A stretch of 64,000 nucleotides of DNA from Proteocatella sphenisci DSM 23131 (lineage in GTDB: Bacteria; Bacillota; Clostridia; Peptostreptococcales; Filifactoraceae). The translations under genes were made by a program, and so were the position numbers. The stretch lies in contig NZ_AUID01000012.1 of the NCBI RefSeq assembly GCF_000423525.1, positions 1-64,000 on the forward strand. The letters are read 5' to 3'. Position 1 is the stretch's first letter, and the number at the start of each line of letters is the position of its first letter. Shown piece after piece: positions 37,208 to 45,383 of the stretch. The notes beneath the pieces were generated by a model. The model had not been told where the DNA came from. It saw only the letters and a program-made list of their open reading frames with translations, and ran no database searches.

Positions 37208-38452
37208 GTGGAAAAAATTATTAAATCAAAGCGTATCTGTGGCAGACCTGTCCATTCCTATTTTACCGGAGTGGACAAGTATCTTCATCTTCAGAAACAT
37301 TGTATATATGACATAACTCCACCAATATCCGAAAATGAATCTTTATTAATTATAGTAAATTCGGGAAAGGGCCTTATTCTGATAAATGGAGTGGAGTTCC
37401 CTTTTGAAAAAGGCACCTTTGCCTGGCTACAATCATATCACACTTTTTCCATACAAGCTTTTGCCGACTATCCTCTGGAGATAAGCGTGTGTGTATATGA
37501 CTACCCGCTCTCCTCTTTTCTCGTATTTGAGGAGCCAGGGTCTGATGTGGTGGCCTCCATAATTGATGCCACTCCAGTTTTATATCCTCAAGGAGATCCG
37601 CTTTTAAAGATTCAATCCCTCTTTGATGAGTTTGAAAAGGAAAACGAGTGTTACGACCCCGGAAGTTCTCTTATTAAAGTATCAATACTGGGCCAGCTTT
37701 CTGATATTTTTGTAAGAAAGAGCTTGAAGTATCACCTGGGCCAGCCAAAATCAGAAAGACCTCTTGGTTGGAAGGTCATTCTTTACATGAGTGCGCATTT
37801 CTCAAAAGATCTCACTTCAGAAAATGTAGCTTCACATTTTGGTTCCTGCGTTTCTGACCTAAACCGTGAACTGCGCAATATAAGTGGGTATAACTTTGCG
37901 CAGATACTGAACCGAATACGCGTGAATATCGCTTCAATGGCGCTGCTTTATGAGGGAATGCCACTTTCCTATGTTGCGACTCATTCCGGATTTCCTTCAG
38001 AAACAGATTTTTATCGTACCTTTAAAAAGTACATGGGTATAACTCCACTTGAGTACCGAAGTCATATCCTTAACAAGGGTGATGGCATATACAGGGGTAT
38101 GATCATGGAAAGCACTTTGATGAAAATTCTGAATCACTGCTATTCCAGCTTTTCATATCCTATTAATATAAATAACACAGCAAAGAGTCTTTACATATCA
38201 GAGAGCATGGTCAGTGATCTTGTACAAAAGGAGTTTGGCATAAGTTTTAAAGATATTACTTCACTTAACCGTATCAGGCACGCTGAGGCGCTTCTTCTCA
38301 CAACAGATCTTCCGATCCTTGACATTGCAATAAATGTAGGATTTAACAGTTCGCGCTCTCTTTCAAGGGTATTTCGAACCATACACGGAATGACCCCGGG
38401 CGAATACAAGGCTCTTAACAAGGGAGGTTATTCAAATGACGTGCAAAAATAA
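37208..38452 (+). CDS. AraC-family regulator with two DNA-binding domains
   Basis: This 414-residue protein has an N-terminal cupin-like sensor region (about 1-170, with IIVNSGKGLILINGVEF), then two AraC/XylS helix-turn-helix units: one at about 186-286 ending in SYVATHSGFPSETDFYRTFK and GITPLEYRSH, and a second at about 303-402 ending in IAINVGFNSSRSLSRVFR and GMTPGEYKAL. Most AraC proteins have only one such unit. GTG start with AGAAGGAGAG upstream, 14 bases after the fusion gene. It may regulate the convergent bai operon, as AraC-type BarA is proposed to do in Clostridium scindens; this is inference from position. Confidence 0.92.
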   Translation: MEKIIKSKRICGRPVHSYFTGVDKYLHLQKHCIYDITPPISENESLLIIVNSGKGLILINGVEFPFEKGTFAWLQSYHTFSIQAFADYPLEISVCVYDYPLSSFLVFEEPGSDVVASIIDATPVLYPQGDPLLKIQSLFDEFEKENECYDPGSSLIKVSILGQLSDIFVRKSLKYHLGQPKSERPLGWKVILYMSAHFSKDLTSENVASHFGSCVSDLNRELRNISGYNFAQILNRIRVNIASMALLYEGMPLSYVATHSGFPSETDFYRTFKKYMGITPLEYRSHILNKGDGIYRGMIMESTLMKILNHCYSSFSYPININNTAKSLYISESMVSDLVQKEFGISFKDITSLNRIRHAEALLLTTDLPILDIAINVGFNSSRSLSRVFRTIHGMTPGEYKALNKGGYSNDVQK

Positions 38453-39038
38453 TAACTATCCGCCAATATATGCCAGCGGTCATTATTATTCAAAAAAAGA
38501 ATTCACTTTCCCAATTAACGCGGTCAATCAGACTGTAAATAATACAACTGTGCTCAAGAACAACAGCGGTATTACTCTGATTTATTTTCGAAGTGGTGAG
38601 GGAAGCATAATTATAAATTCCAAGCCTTATGAAATCAAAAGAGGCATGCTTATATGTTTAGGGTCATACCACTATTTCCAGATAAAGCCTTCAAATGTAT
38701 CCATAGAGCTTATGCAGTGCAGACTGAGCTATGATACTTTTTTATATATGGCCGCCAATCCTTACTATGATTTCTCTGAGATTACTCTGAATCCAAAACC
38801 TCTTACTGCATTACTTGAAGGTGAAATGCTTGAAAGGGCTGAGAATATAATTGAAGAACTTGTGGACACGAGCTCTAAAAGCCGAAAAAAAGAAAACTGC
38901 AGTAAATACAAAGACCTGTCTCAAAGTGGAAATATATCAGACAGATTTCTTCACAAAAGCGGAAATACAGAGTTTTTTCTGTGCATGAGATTGATAGGAA
39001 TCCTTCAAAAAACTTATCAGGTGGATTTTTGGAAGTAA
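38436..39038 (+). CDS. AraC-type sensor domain protein lacking the HTH
   Basis: This 200-residue protein resembles the N-terminal sensor part of the preceding AraC regulator: LIYFRSGEGSIIINSKPYEI and LICLGSYHYFQIK parallel LLIIVNSGKGLILINGVEF and FAWLQSYHTFSIQ. It ends (KTYQVDFWK) just where the DNA-binding unit would begin, and no HTH remnant follows before the terminator. The ATG lies inside the end of the regulator gene (17-base overlap) with GGGAGG 8 bases upstream, so the pair is translationally coupled. It may modulate the regulator by ligand binding or heterodimer formation; that is speculation. Confidence 0.8.
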   Translation: MTCKNNNYPPIYASGHYYSKKEFTFPINAVNQTVNNTTVLKNNSGITLIYFRSGEGSIIINSKPYEIKRGMLICLGSYHYFQIKPSNVSIELMQCRLSYDTFLYMAANPYYDFSEITLNPKPLTALLEGEMLERAENIIEELVDTSSKSRKKENCSKYKDLSQSGNISDRFLHKSGNTEFFLCMRLIGILQKTYQVDFWK

Positions 39039-39076
39039 TATAAGGTCAAAATAATCGCCCATGCTGGGCGCACCCA

Positions 39077-39120
39077 AAACAAGGCACCCCGGAGAATGTA
39101 TATCACAGGATGCCTTGTTT
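39077..39120. terminator. Bidirectional terminator of the bai and sensory operons
   Basis: AAACAAGGCA ... TGCCTTGTTT form a hairpin between the HTH-less AraC protein gene and baiH, ending both convergent operons. A smaller hairpin CGCCCATGCTGGGCG lies just before it (39056-39070). Confidence 0.7.
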
Positions 39121-39141
39121 GTATTTATGAAAAGGAAAATG

Positions 39142-41121
39142 TTATAGACTGTAGGCAGTTTCAAAGCCTTCCCACATGGCAAAGCTCGCCTGGCGCGCTC
39201 TTACAGCGTCACCTATTACATGAACTTGAGGAACAAATTCTTTAAGTTCAGCGGAAAGTGGGTCATAGTTTCTGGAACCAAGTCCAAATAAGATATAATC
39301 GAATCCTTGCAGCCATTCCTCAGAACCATCCAGACGCTGCACTTTTACTGCATGGTCAGTTACCTCAAGAATCTTTGTGTTTACATTGATGTCAACGCCG
39401 CTTTCTTTGAGTTTTCTTATAAGCGGTCCTCTGTTTGGACTGCACACTCCCGTAAGCAGCTGTGGCATCATCTCAATAAGAGTAACTTCCACATCACCAA
39501 TACTTGAATTGAATCCTCTGATATATGCTGATGGTCTTGCATTTACCATAACCGCTTCTGCCGTCTCACACGCTACAGCCCCACCTCCAAGTACGCATAC
39601 ACGTCCCTTTGGTATTACATATTTTCCCCTAAGGAAATCATGCGCTGTCAGTACTGGATAATCCTGCGTACCTTTTATTGGCGGCACAAGTGGTCTTGCT
39701 CCGGTTGCCACAATAACCGCCTCAGGAGCAAATTCTCTTACAGCATCTATAGTAGCTTCTTTATTAAATTCAATATTAACCCCGGCTTTTTTTGCTCTAT
39801 GGTTTAAATGTACCATCCATTTGGTCATTTCCTGTTTTCCAGGAGAAACAACGGCAAGGTTGATCTGGCCTCCGATTATGCTGTCTGCTTCCCATACAGT
39901 AACATCGTGGCCTCTCTCTGCTGCAGTAACTGCAGCGTACATACCACCTGGACCCGCACCTATTACAAGCGTCTTCTTAGGCTTTTCTGCCGGTACTTCC
40001 GGAAAATCATATTCTCTTCCTACAAGAGGATTTACATGGCAGTGACACTGTGGACTTTCTGCACTTCTCGAAATACAGCTTCCTCCACAGTTTGCACAAG
40101 GAGTTATGTCTTCAAATCTATTTTCCATGGCCTTGTTGCATATATCTGGATCTGCAAGCAGAGGTCTTCCCATGGATACTCCATCCACAAGTCCTCTTTC
40201 TACTATGTCAGCCGCATATCTTATGTCGTTTATTTTTCCTACAACGAAAACCGGAATGTTAACCGCTTTACGAATCTCAGATGCCTCATATACATTCACG
40301 CCTATATTTTTATTCTGACACGGGATTATATGCTCCATTCCTTCATACTGAGTCCCCCCTGATACTTCTATCAGGTTAACTCCAGCTGCTTCAAATTTGC
40401 GTGCAAGATAGATCATATCTTCAAGTGAGTTTCCCCCGATAGTTCTTTCATCTCCTGATACTCTTAGAAATATAGGAAAATCCGGACTTACGTTCTTTCT
40501 TACTTGGGCTATTATTTCCAGCATCAAGCGTGCTCTGTTGTCAAGGCTTCCTCCGTATTCGTCCATGCGCTTATTTCTAAGCGGTGACAGAAATGCTCCT
40601 GGAAGCATGTATGCATGGGCACAGTGAAGAAATATTCCTCCGCATCCGGACTCCTCTACACGTCTTGCTGCCTCACCGTACTGTTTTATGACAGTTTGAA
40701 TTTCATCGATGCTTATAGCTCTGCTCACATGACAGTTTGCATTTGTATTCACAGATGGTCCCATCGGCGCTATATTTCTGTAACCACATACAGATTCTGG
40801 CCCCGGATGGATAATCTGAGGAATAAGTGTGCTTCCTGTGTTTCCCACTCTTTTCGCAAATTCTTTAAACTGAGGAACCAGATCATCCGAATCAAGACAA
40901 GTAGTATTTCCCATATATGGGTATTTTCGATCTACAGTTACCGCATCGATTATAACAAATCCAGTTCCCCCTTCTGCTCTGCGGACAAAAACGTCAGCAA
41001 GGCGTTTTGGTACTGTTCCATCAGCTACTTCGTAATCCATGCTCATAGGGGCCATCCCAACACGATTTTGAAGAGTCAGTGAACCCACTTTTAGTGGTGA
41101 AAATAATTTTGAGTTTTTCAT
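39142..41121 (-). CDS. baiH: BaiH-like NADH:flavin oxidoreductase (bile acid dehydrogenating)
   Basis: This 659-residue enzyme is close to the 661 residues of C. scindens BaiH. It has an old-yellow-enzyme FMN barrel (about 1-330, with NRVGMAPMSMDYE and FLSPLRNKRMDEYGGSLDNR), an Fe-S cysteine cluster starting CANCGGSC near 337, and a C-terminal FAD/NAD domain with VIGAGPGGMYAAVTAAERG near 382. BaiH acts on 3-oxo-delta4 bile acid intermediates (7beta-hydroxy series, and later reductive steps). ATG at 41121 has AGAGGT upstream. It is the last gene of the operon; no baiI follows. Confidence 0.92.
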   Translation of the reverse strand: MKNSKLFSPLKVGSLTLQNRVGMAPMSMDYEVADGTVPKRLADVFVRRAEGGTGFVIIDAVTVDRKYPYMGNTTCLDSDDLVPQFKEFAKRVGNTGSTLIPQIIHPGPESVCGYRNIAPMGPSVNTNANCHVSRAISIDEIQTVIKQYGEAARRVEESGCGGIFLHCAHAYMLPGAFLSPLRNKRMDEYGGSLDNRARLMLEIIAQVRKNVSPDFPIFLRVSGDERTIGGNSLEDMIYLARKFEAAGVNLIEVSGGTQYEGMEHIIPCQNKNIGVNVYEASEIRKAVNIPVFVVGKINDIRYAADIVERGLVDGVSMGRPLLADPDICNKAMENRFEDITPCANCGGSCISRSAESPQCHCHVNPLVGREYDFPEVPAEKPKKTLVIGAGPGGMYAAVTAAERGHDVTVWEADSIIGGQINLAVVSPGKQEMTKWMVHLNHRAKKAGVNIEFNKEATIDAVREFAPEAVIVATGARPLVPPIKGTQDYPVLTAHDFLRGKYVIPKGRVCVLGGGAVACETAEAVMVNARPSAYIRGFNSSIGDVEVTLIEMMPQLLTGVCSPNRGPLIRKLKESGVDINVNTKILEVTDHAVKVQRLDGSEEWLQGFDYILFGLGSRNYDPLSAELKEFVPQVHVIGDAVRARQASFAMWEGFETAYSL

Positions 41122-41156
41122 TATAATGCTACCTCTTTTCATTACTGATTATTTAT

Positions 41157-42617
41157 TTATTTTGCTTTGCTGTCATGTATCTTTGGCATCATCCTTACAA
41201 TTATAATACCTGCTATAATGCATGCCACCTCGATTAATGCAAGGGTCTGTATTGAAGAAGTAGCCGCTTGAACAACTGCAGCGCCCTGTTCAGCACCTGC
41301 TACAGTAGCCCTGTCGATAAGTCTAGTCACGCTGTTTGTAAACATAGGTACGAATACTGCTACTCCAAAAGGTGCCGCTATATCACGGAAAAGTCCGTAT
41401 GTACCTGTTCCTGATCCTGCCAGTTCACTGGATAATCCGCTCAGTGCTACCTTCATGAATATTGTAGCATTTCCTCCAAGTCCGATTCCCAGGATACCAA
41501 GTGATGCTGCAAATATTGCTATTGAAGAATCCGCCTTGAAGAAGTACATTATGGCGCAGCCTATGCCTGTAAGCACAAGTGAAAATGTAAGTATGGATCT
41601 TGGCTCTTTTTTGTCTGCCTTAGGTCCGATCAAAATAGCACCAAGTGACATCCCGATGTACATTATCGAAATGGCAAAGCTTGCTATAAGTACATTGTCC
41701 GGCTGAGTGTATCTTACAAACACAATTACATTGGTCATGTTAGCCTGCATAAGTCCCTGTGTAAGGAAAAGAATCATCACAGGAAGTATGAATTCCTTAC
41801 GTGCCATGAATGTACCATTTAAAACAGGGTTCTTAACTTTTTTCTCAACCTTTATAAGGGCAAACAGTGATATGATTGCAACTCCAGCTACAGTCATAAA
41901 GAGTGTGGAACCCCAGCCTATATTCTGTCCAAAAGACGGAACGCAAAGGAAAAGACTGAAGAACACAACAACAAGTGCAGCGCCTTTTTTATCAAAATCT
42001 ACAAGACTTTTCTTTTCAAAAGCCGTTTTCTTTATAACTAATGAGCAGAATAAGAATACCAGAGCGCATATGGCAACGCATACCCACATCATCACTCTCC
42101 ATCCTGCCGCCTTCATGATCAGTCCGCCGCAGGTAGGTCCGACAACTACTGCACCGCTCGATACCAGCATGTACACAGCAAATCCTTTTCCCATTTCTGC
42201 AGGAGGATATTCAGAAACAATATAAGACATTACAACCGGCGCAATAGCTGCAGTACCAATACCTACAACAAATCTAGCCGCCAGCATCAACATCAAAGAT
42301 GGGGCAATAGCCGTAAGTATGTTACCAAGAGTAAAAATTCCTATTCCTATAAGTAGAGTCTTGCGTCTTCCAAGTACATCTCCCAATTTACCAAGAATGG
42401 GAGCACATGCTGCGGCTGACATTGCCAGTGCAAGCGATATCCAGGTAGTATTATTGTAGGCAAGCCCCTGATCCGCTACGAATGCCGGTGCCAGAACTGC
42501 TGTAAATCCTCCAATCAGTCCCAACATAAGGGCTGCAACAGCATATGGTATGAATCCTTTTTTATAATCTGTAGCTGGTTTAATATTATTACCTTTTTTA
42601 TTTAACGCGGCATCCAT
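41157..42617 (-). CDS. baiG: BaiG-like bile acid transporter (MFS)
   Basis: This 486-residue protein has 12-14 predicted membrane helices and the major facilitator motif GKLGDVLGRRKTLLIG near 76-91 between helices 2 and 3. BaiG of C. scindens is a proton-driven importer of primary bile acids of similar length (477). Position between baiF and baiH matches the known operon. The start ATG at 42617 has a GGAAGGGGA site. A strong hairpin lies just upstream in the baiF-baiG gap. Confidence 0.9.
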   Translation of the reverse strand: MDAALNKKGNNIKPATDYKKGFIPYAVAALMLGLIGGFTAVLAPAFVADQGLAYNNTTWISLALAMSAAACAPILGKLGDVLGRRKTLLIGIGIFTLGNILTAIAPSLMLMLAARFVVGIGTAAIAPVVMSYIVSEYPPAEMGKGFAVYMLVSSGAVVVGPTCGGLIMKAAGWRVMMWVCVAICALVFLFCSLVIKKTAFEKKSLVDFDKKGAALVVVFFSLFLCVPSFGQNIGWGSTLFMTVAGVAIISLFALIKVEKKVKNPVLNGTFMARKEFILPVMILFLTQGLMQANMTNVIVFVRYTQPDNVLIASFAISIMYIGMSLGAILIGPKADKKEPRSILTFSLVLTGIGCAIMYFFKADSSIAIFAASLGILGIGLGGNATIFMKVALSGLSSELAGSGTGTYGLFRDIAAPFGVAVFVPMFTNSVTRLIDRATVAGAEQGAAVVQAATSSIQTLALIEVACIIAGIIIVRMMPKIHDSKAK

Positions 42618-42644
42618 TATATAATCCCCTTCCTTTTTATTTTA

Positions 42645-42669
42645 TGAAAGGCGGGCTTTGCCCGCCTTT
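42645..42669 (-). repeat. Strong GC-rich hairpin between baiF and baiG
   Basis: A perfect inverted repeat with 11-base arms (GAAAGGCGGGC / GCCCGCCTTTC) and a three-base loop lies between the baiF stop and the baiG start. On the minus strand it is followed by ATAAAATAAA rather than a T-run, so it is not a typical terminator. It could protect or cut the mRNA and so change transporter expression relative to upstream genes. Confidence 0.6.
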
Positions 42670-42677
42670 CAATAGAA

Positions 42678-43952
42678 TTATTTCTTTCTCATGTGCGGAA
42701 TTACTTCTTCCAATCTATAACGCTTTATTGTTGTAGCAAGATCAAATTCTTTAGTTATGCCCTTTTCATACAGACTTTGTATCTCTTCGTCAGAATATCC
42801 CAGATCTTTCAGTATATCTTTGTTATCCATACCAAACAAAGGTGCACCTCTCCATATTTGTGAAGGATTGTTCTTAAACTTGTTTATAAGTCCAAGGCCT
42901 TTAACTCTTCCCATCATTGGATCATCCCATTCCATTACTGTCTCACGAGCTTTCCAGTGAGGGTCATTCAGGCAGTCTTCAAGTTCGTAAACTCTCTGAC
43001 ATGGAATTTGATTAGCGTGCATCAGAGCCTCTACCTCTTCCATAGTATTCTCTGATACAAACTTCTCAACAGCAGCTTCCATTCTCTGTCCTACAGGTGA
43101 ATTGATCAACCAGCCTGTAAATCCTTCTGGAAAATCTGGATCTCCAGTTCCAGGTACGGGAAGTCCTATTAGAGGGTATCCACGTTTGCATACCTCAGCC
43201 CCAGTCATTCCGATAAATATAGTCTTTCCATCCTTACAAGTATAGAAACTGAACAGTGCCGCCTGTGTATCTTTGTTTCCTGTTCTTGGCATCTTTATAT
43301 CGTCAGTAGCATACTGCATCATACGTCCGTCCATTATTCTGGCTAAAGCCTCATATTGGGCTACGTCAACGGATTCTCCCTTTCCAGTTAACATTGTACT
43401 TACATAACATGCAAGCATTGTCCAGCATGTAGTAAGTCCACACACAAAGTCACTTAGATATGGATTAACCTTTAATGCCTCAGTAGTTCCGTTTAGAGAC
43501 ATGTATCCACTGAATGCCTGTCCAACTGCATCGTAAGAAGCCTTTGTTACATAAGCAGGATCCCCTGTCTGACCATATCCTGATACATGGACTATAGCAA
43601 GCTTTGGATTTACCTTCCAGATCTCTTCATCTGAAAGACCCAGTCTGTCATACTGTCCTCCTTTTGAAGACTCTACCCAGATGTCTGCCCATTTTATTAA
43701 TTTGAAGAAAATCTCTCTTCCTTCTTCTGTCTTTATATCTGCTACCATTGAAAGTTGATTTCTGTGGTTCTGAGGATAGCCATACCATCCACGCTGATTG
43801 TCCGGTTTATTTGGAGCTTCAAAATGAATTACCGTAGAACCGCACTCTGAAAGAAGTCCTCCTCCAAGAGGTCCTGCAATATTTGAACCACTGTCCAGTA
43901 CTTTTAATCCTGAAAGCGCTCCAAATTGTGGAAAATCTTTTAATCCAGCCAT
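42678..43952 (-). CDS. baiF: BaiF-like bile acid CoA transferase
   Basis: This 424-residue protein belongs to the CaiB/BaiF (family III) CoA transferases; C. scindens BaiF is 426 residues. The N-terminal fold has SGLKVLDSGSNIAGPLGGG, and the aspartate at 168 (NPYLSDFVCG) fits the catalytic residue that forms the acyl-CoA anhydride. BaiF moves CoA from the deoxycholate-type product to incoming primary bile acid, saving ATP. GGGAG precedes the ATG. It lies between baiA and baiG as in the known operon. Confidence 0.93.
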   Translation of the reverse strand: MAGLKDFPQFGALSGLKVLDSGSNIAGPLGGGLLSECGSTVIHFEAPNKPDNQRGWYGYPQNHRNQLSMVADIKTEEGREIFFKLIKWADIWVESSKGGQYDRLGLSDEEIWKVNPKLAIVHVSGYGQTGDPAYVTKASYDAVGQAFSGYMSLNGTTEALKVNPYLSDFVCGLTTCWTMLACYVSTMLTGKGESVDVAQYEALARIMDGRMMQYATDDIKMPRTGNKDTQAALFSFYTCKDGKTIFIGMTGAEVCKRGYPLIGLPVPGTGDPDFPEGFTGWLINSPVGQRMEAAVEKFVSENTMEEVEALMHANQIPCQRVYELEDCLNDPHWKARETVMEWDDPMMGRVKGLGLINKFKNNPSQIWRGAPLFGMDNKDILKDLGYSDEEIQSLYEKGITKEFDLATTIKRYRLEEVIPHMRKK

Positions 43953-44017
43953 ATTTATATCTCCCTTATGTTTATTAGTTAAAGTTAAAGTTATTTTTAA
44001 AATTACAGGTTTTCAAA

Positions 44018-44767
44018 TTATGGTCTGTAAGCTCCATCTACACTGATTGTAGTTGCAGTTATTCCGCTTGCCAGATCTGATGCAAGGAACATATACACAT
44101 TTGCTATTTCTTCAGCCTCAAGCATTCTCTTCATTGGAAGAGTTTTAAGGTATCCGTCCAGAATTTCCTGTGGCATTCCACTCACCATATCTGTATTAAC
44201 CACTCCTGGAGCCACGCCAACTACACGGATATTCTTTCTTACAATTTCTCTTCCAAGACCATGAGTCAGACCTATTACTCCTGCCTTAGTTGTTGGGTAT
44301 CCTATACCTGAAAGTGAACCGTATACACCTGTTACAGATGCCGTATTTATAATTACACCTTTTTTAGCATCCTTCATGCACTGATAAGCAGCCCAGGCAC
44401 CGTTGAATACTCCTATAAGGTTTACGTCTACTATGTTCTTAAACTCATCTTCTTCTACTTTGCTGAAAACTGTGTTCATTGAAACTCCAGCGTTATTTAT
44501 CATAACATCCAGTCTGCCGTATTTTTGAGCTACTGCACCAACTGCACCCATTACTTCATCTCTTGAAGCAAGGTTTGGAGCAAATCCAAGCACTTCTTCC
44601 TCTGGATATAGTCCCTTAAGCTCTGCAAGCGCAGCGTCTACTTCTGGCTGAGTTTCTCCAAATATAGCTACCTTTGCCCCATTTTCTATGAATTTTCTTG
44701 CTGCTGCAAAACCTATTCCGCGAGTTCCACCAGTGATTACTGTAATTTTATCTTGTACTAGTTTCAT
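44018..44767 (-). CDS. baiA2: BaiA-like 3alpha-hydroxysteroid (bile acid-CoA) dehydrogenase
   Basis: This 249-residue short-chain dehydrogenase has the same length as C. scindens BaiA2. Cofactor loop TGGTRGIG is at 12-19, NNAG at 92-95, and the catalytic set is Ser145, Tyr158, Lys162. Glu42 after the second strand corresponds to the residue known to select NAD over NADP in BaiA2. It oxidises the 3-hydroxyl of cholyl-CoA and probably works in the reductive arm too. GGAG precedes the ATG. Confidence 0.94.
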   Translation of the reverse strand: MKLVQDKITVITGGTRGIGFAAARKFIENGAKVAIFGETQPEVDAALAELKGLYPEEEVLGFAPNLASRDEVMGAVGAVAQKYGRLDVMINNAGVSMNTVFSKVEEDEFKNIVDVNLIGVFNGAWAAYQCMKDAKKGVIINTASVTGVYGSLSGIGYPTTKAGVIGLTHGLGREIVRKNIRVVGVAPGVVNTDMVSGMPQEILDGYLKTLPMKRMLEAEEIANVYMFLASDLASGITATTISVDGAYRP

Positions 44768-44844
44768 GATTTTATCTCTCCTTGTTGTTTAAATTATTTA
44801 AATGGTTTAAATGGTTTTCCAGTTCTGTTGTCCTTCTGTTCCTC

Positions 44845-45348
44845 TTATTTGTCATGCATATTTGTTAATATTCTTCTTTTTTCATCTCTTCTAAAGTTTT
44901 CTTCATAAATTCGTACATAACCAGTTTCTAATATGTACCATTGTCCATCAACTTTTTCATACTTGTCTGTATAGAATGCCCCGCCATTAACCTCTATACC
45001 CTTATACTTTCCATCTGTAAAAATCAATTTATCTTCTAAATACCATCTTCCTGAAGCTATATTTTCGCTTTCAAGAGTAATTTCTGGAGTGTGTCCTGTG
45101 TGCATGCTGATTTCTTCAGGAGGCATCGCACTTCTCAAATAATCTGTAACTTCTTTTGGACTCTTAAAAACAAGTTTTCCATCAGAATAAGATGTGACAA
45201 TATTAGGTGAAAGCGTAGATTCCAGCTCATCCCAGTGCTTGCTGTCAAGACATCTGAAATATTTTCCTTTTAATTCTTTAATTGCCTCAATATCATTTAT
45301 ATTTTGAATTTCTTTTTCAAGGGCGATTATTCTTTCTTCTAAAGTCAT
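44845..45348 (-). CDS. baiE: BaiE-like bile acid 7alpha-dehydratase
   Basis: This 167-residue SnoaL/NTF2-fold protein matches BaiE (166 residues), which removes the 7alpha-hydroxyl from 3-oxo-delta4-cholyl-CoA, the rate-limiting step of 7alpha-dehydroxylation. The catalytic residues known from C. scindens fall at identical positions: Tyr30, Asp35, His83 and Arg146 (also Asp106). This gives strong support for true activity rather than a distant SnoaL homologue. AAAGGA precedes the ATG. It lies between baiCD and baiA. Confidence 0.95.
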   Translation of the reverse strand: MTLEERIIALEKEIQNINDIEAIKELKGKYFRCLDSKHWDELESTLSPNIVTSYSDGKLVFKSPKEVTDYLRSAMPPEEISMHTGHTPEITLESENIASGRWYLEDKLIFTDGKYKGIEVNGGAFYTDKYEKVDGQWYILETGYVRIYEENFRRDEKRRILTNMHDK

Positions 45349-45383
45349 GTCTATAAATCCTTTCTATTTAAAATAATTATTAT

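Noticed and set aside
42645-42669. Rho-independent terminator inside the bai operon
   Set aside because: The stem is strong but no T-run follows on the minus strand, and baiG/baiH belong to the same pathway, so I list it as an mRNA hairpin only.
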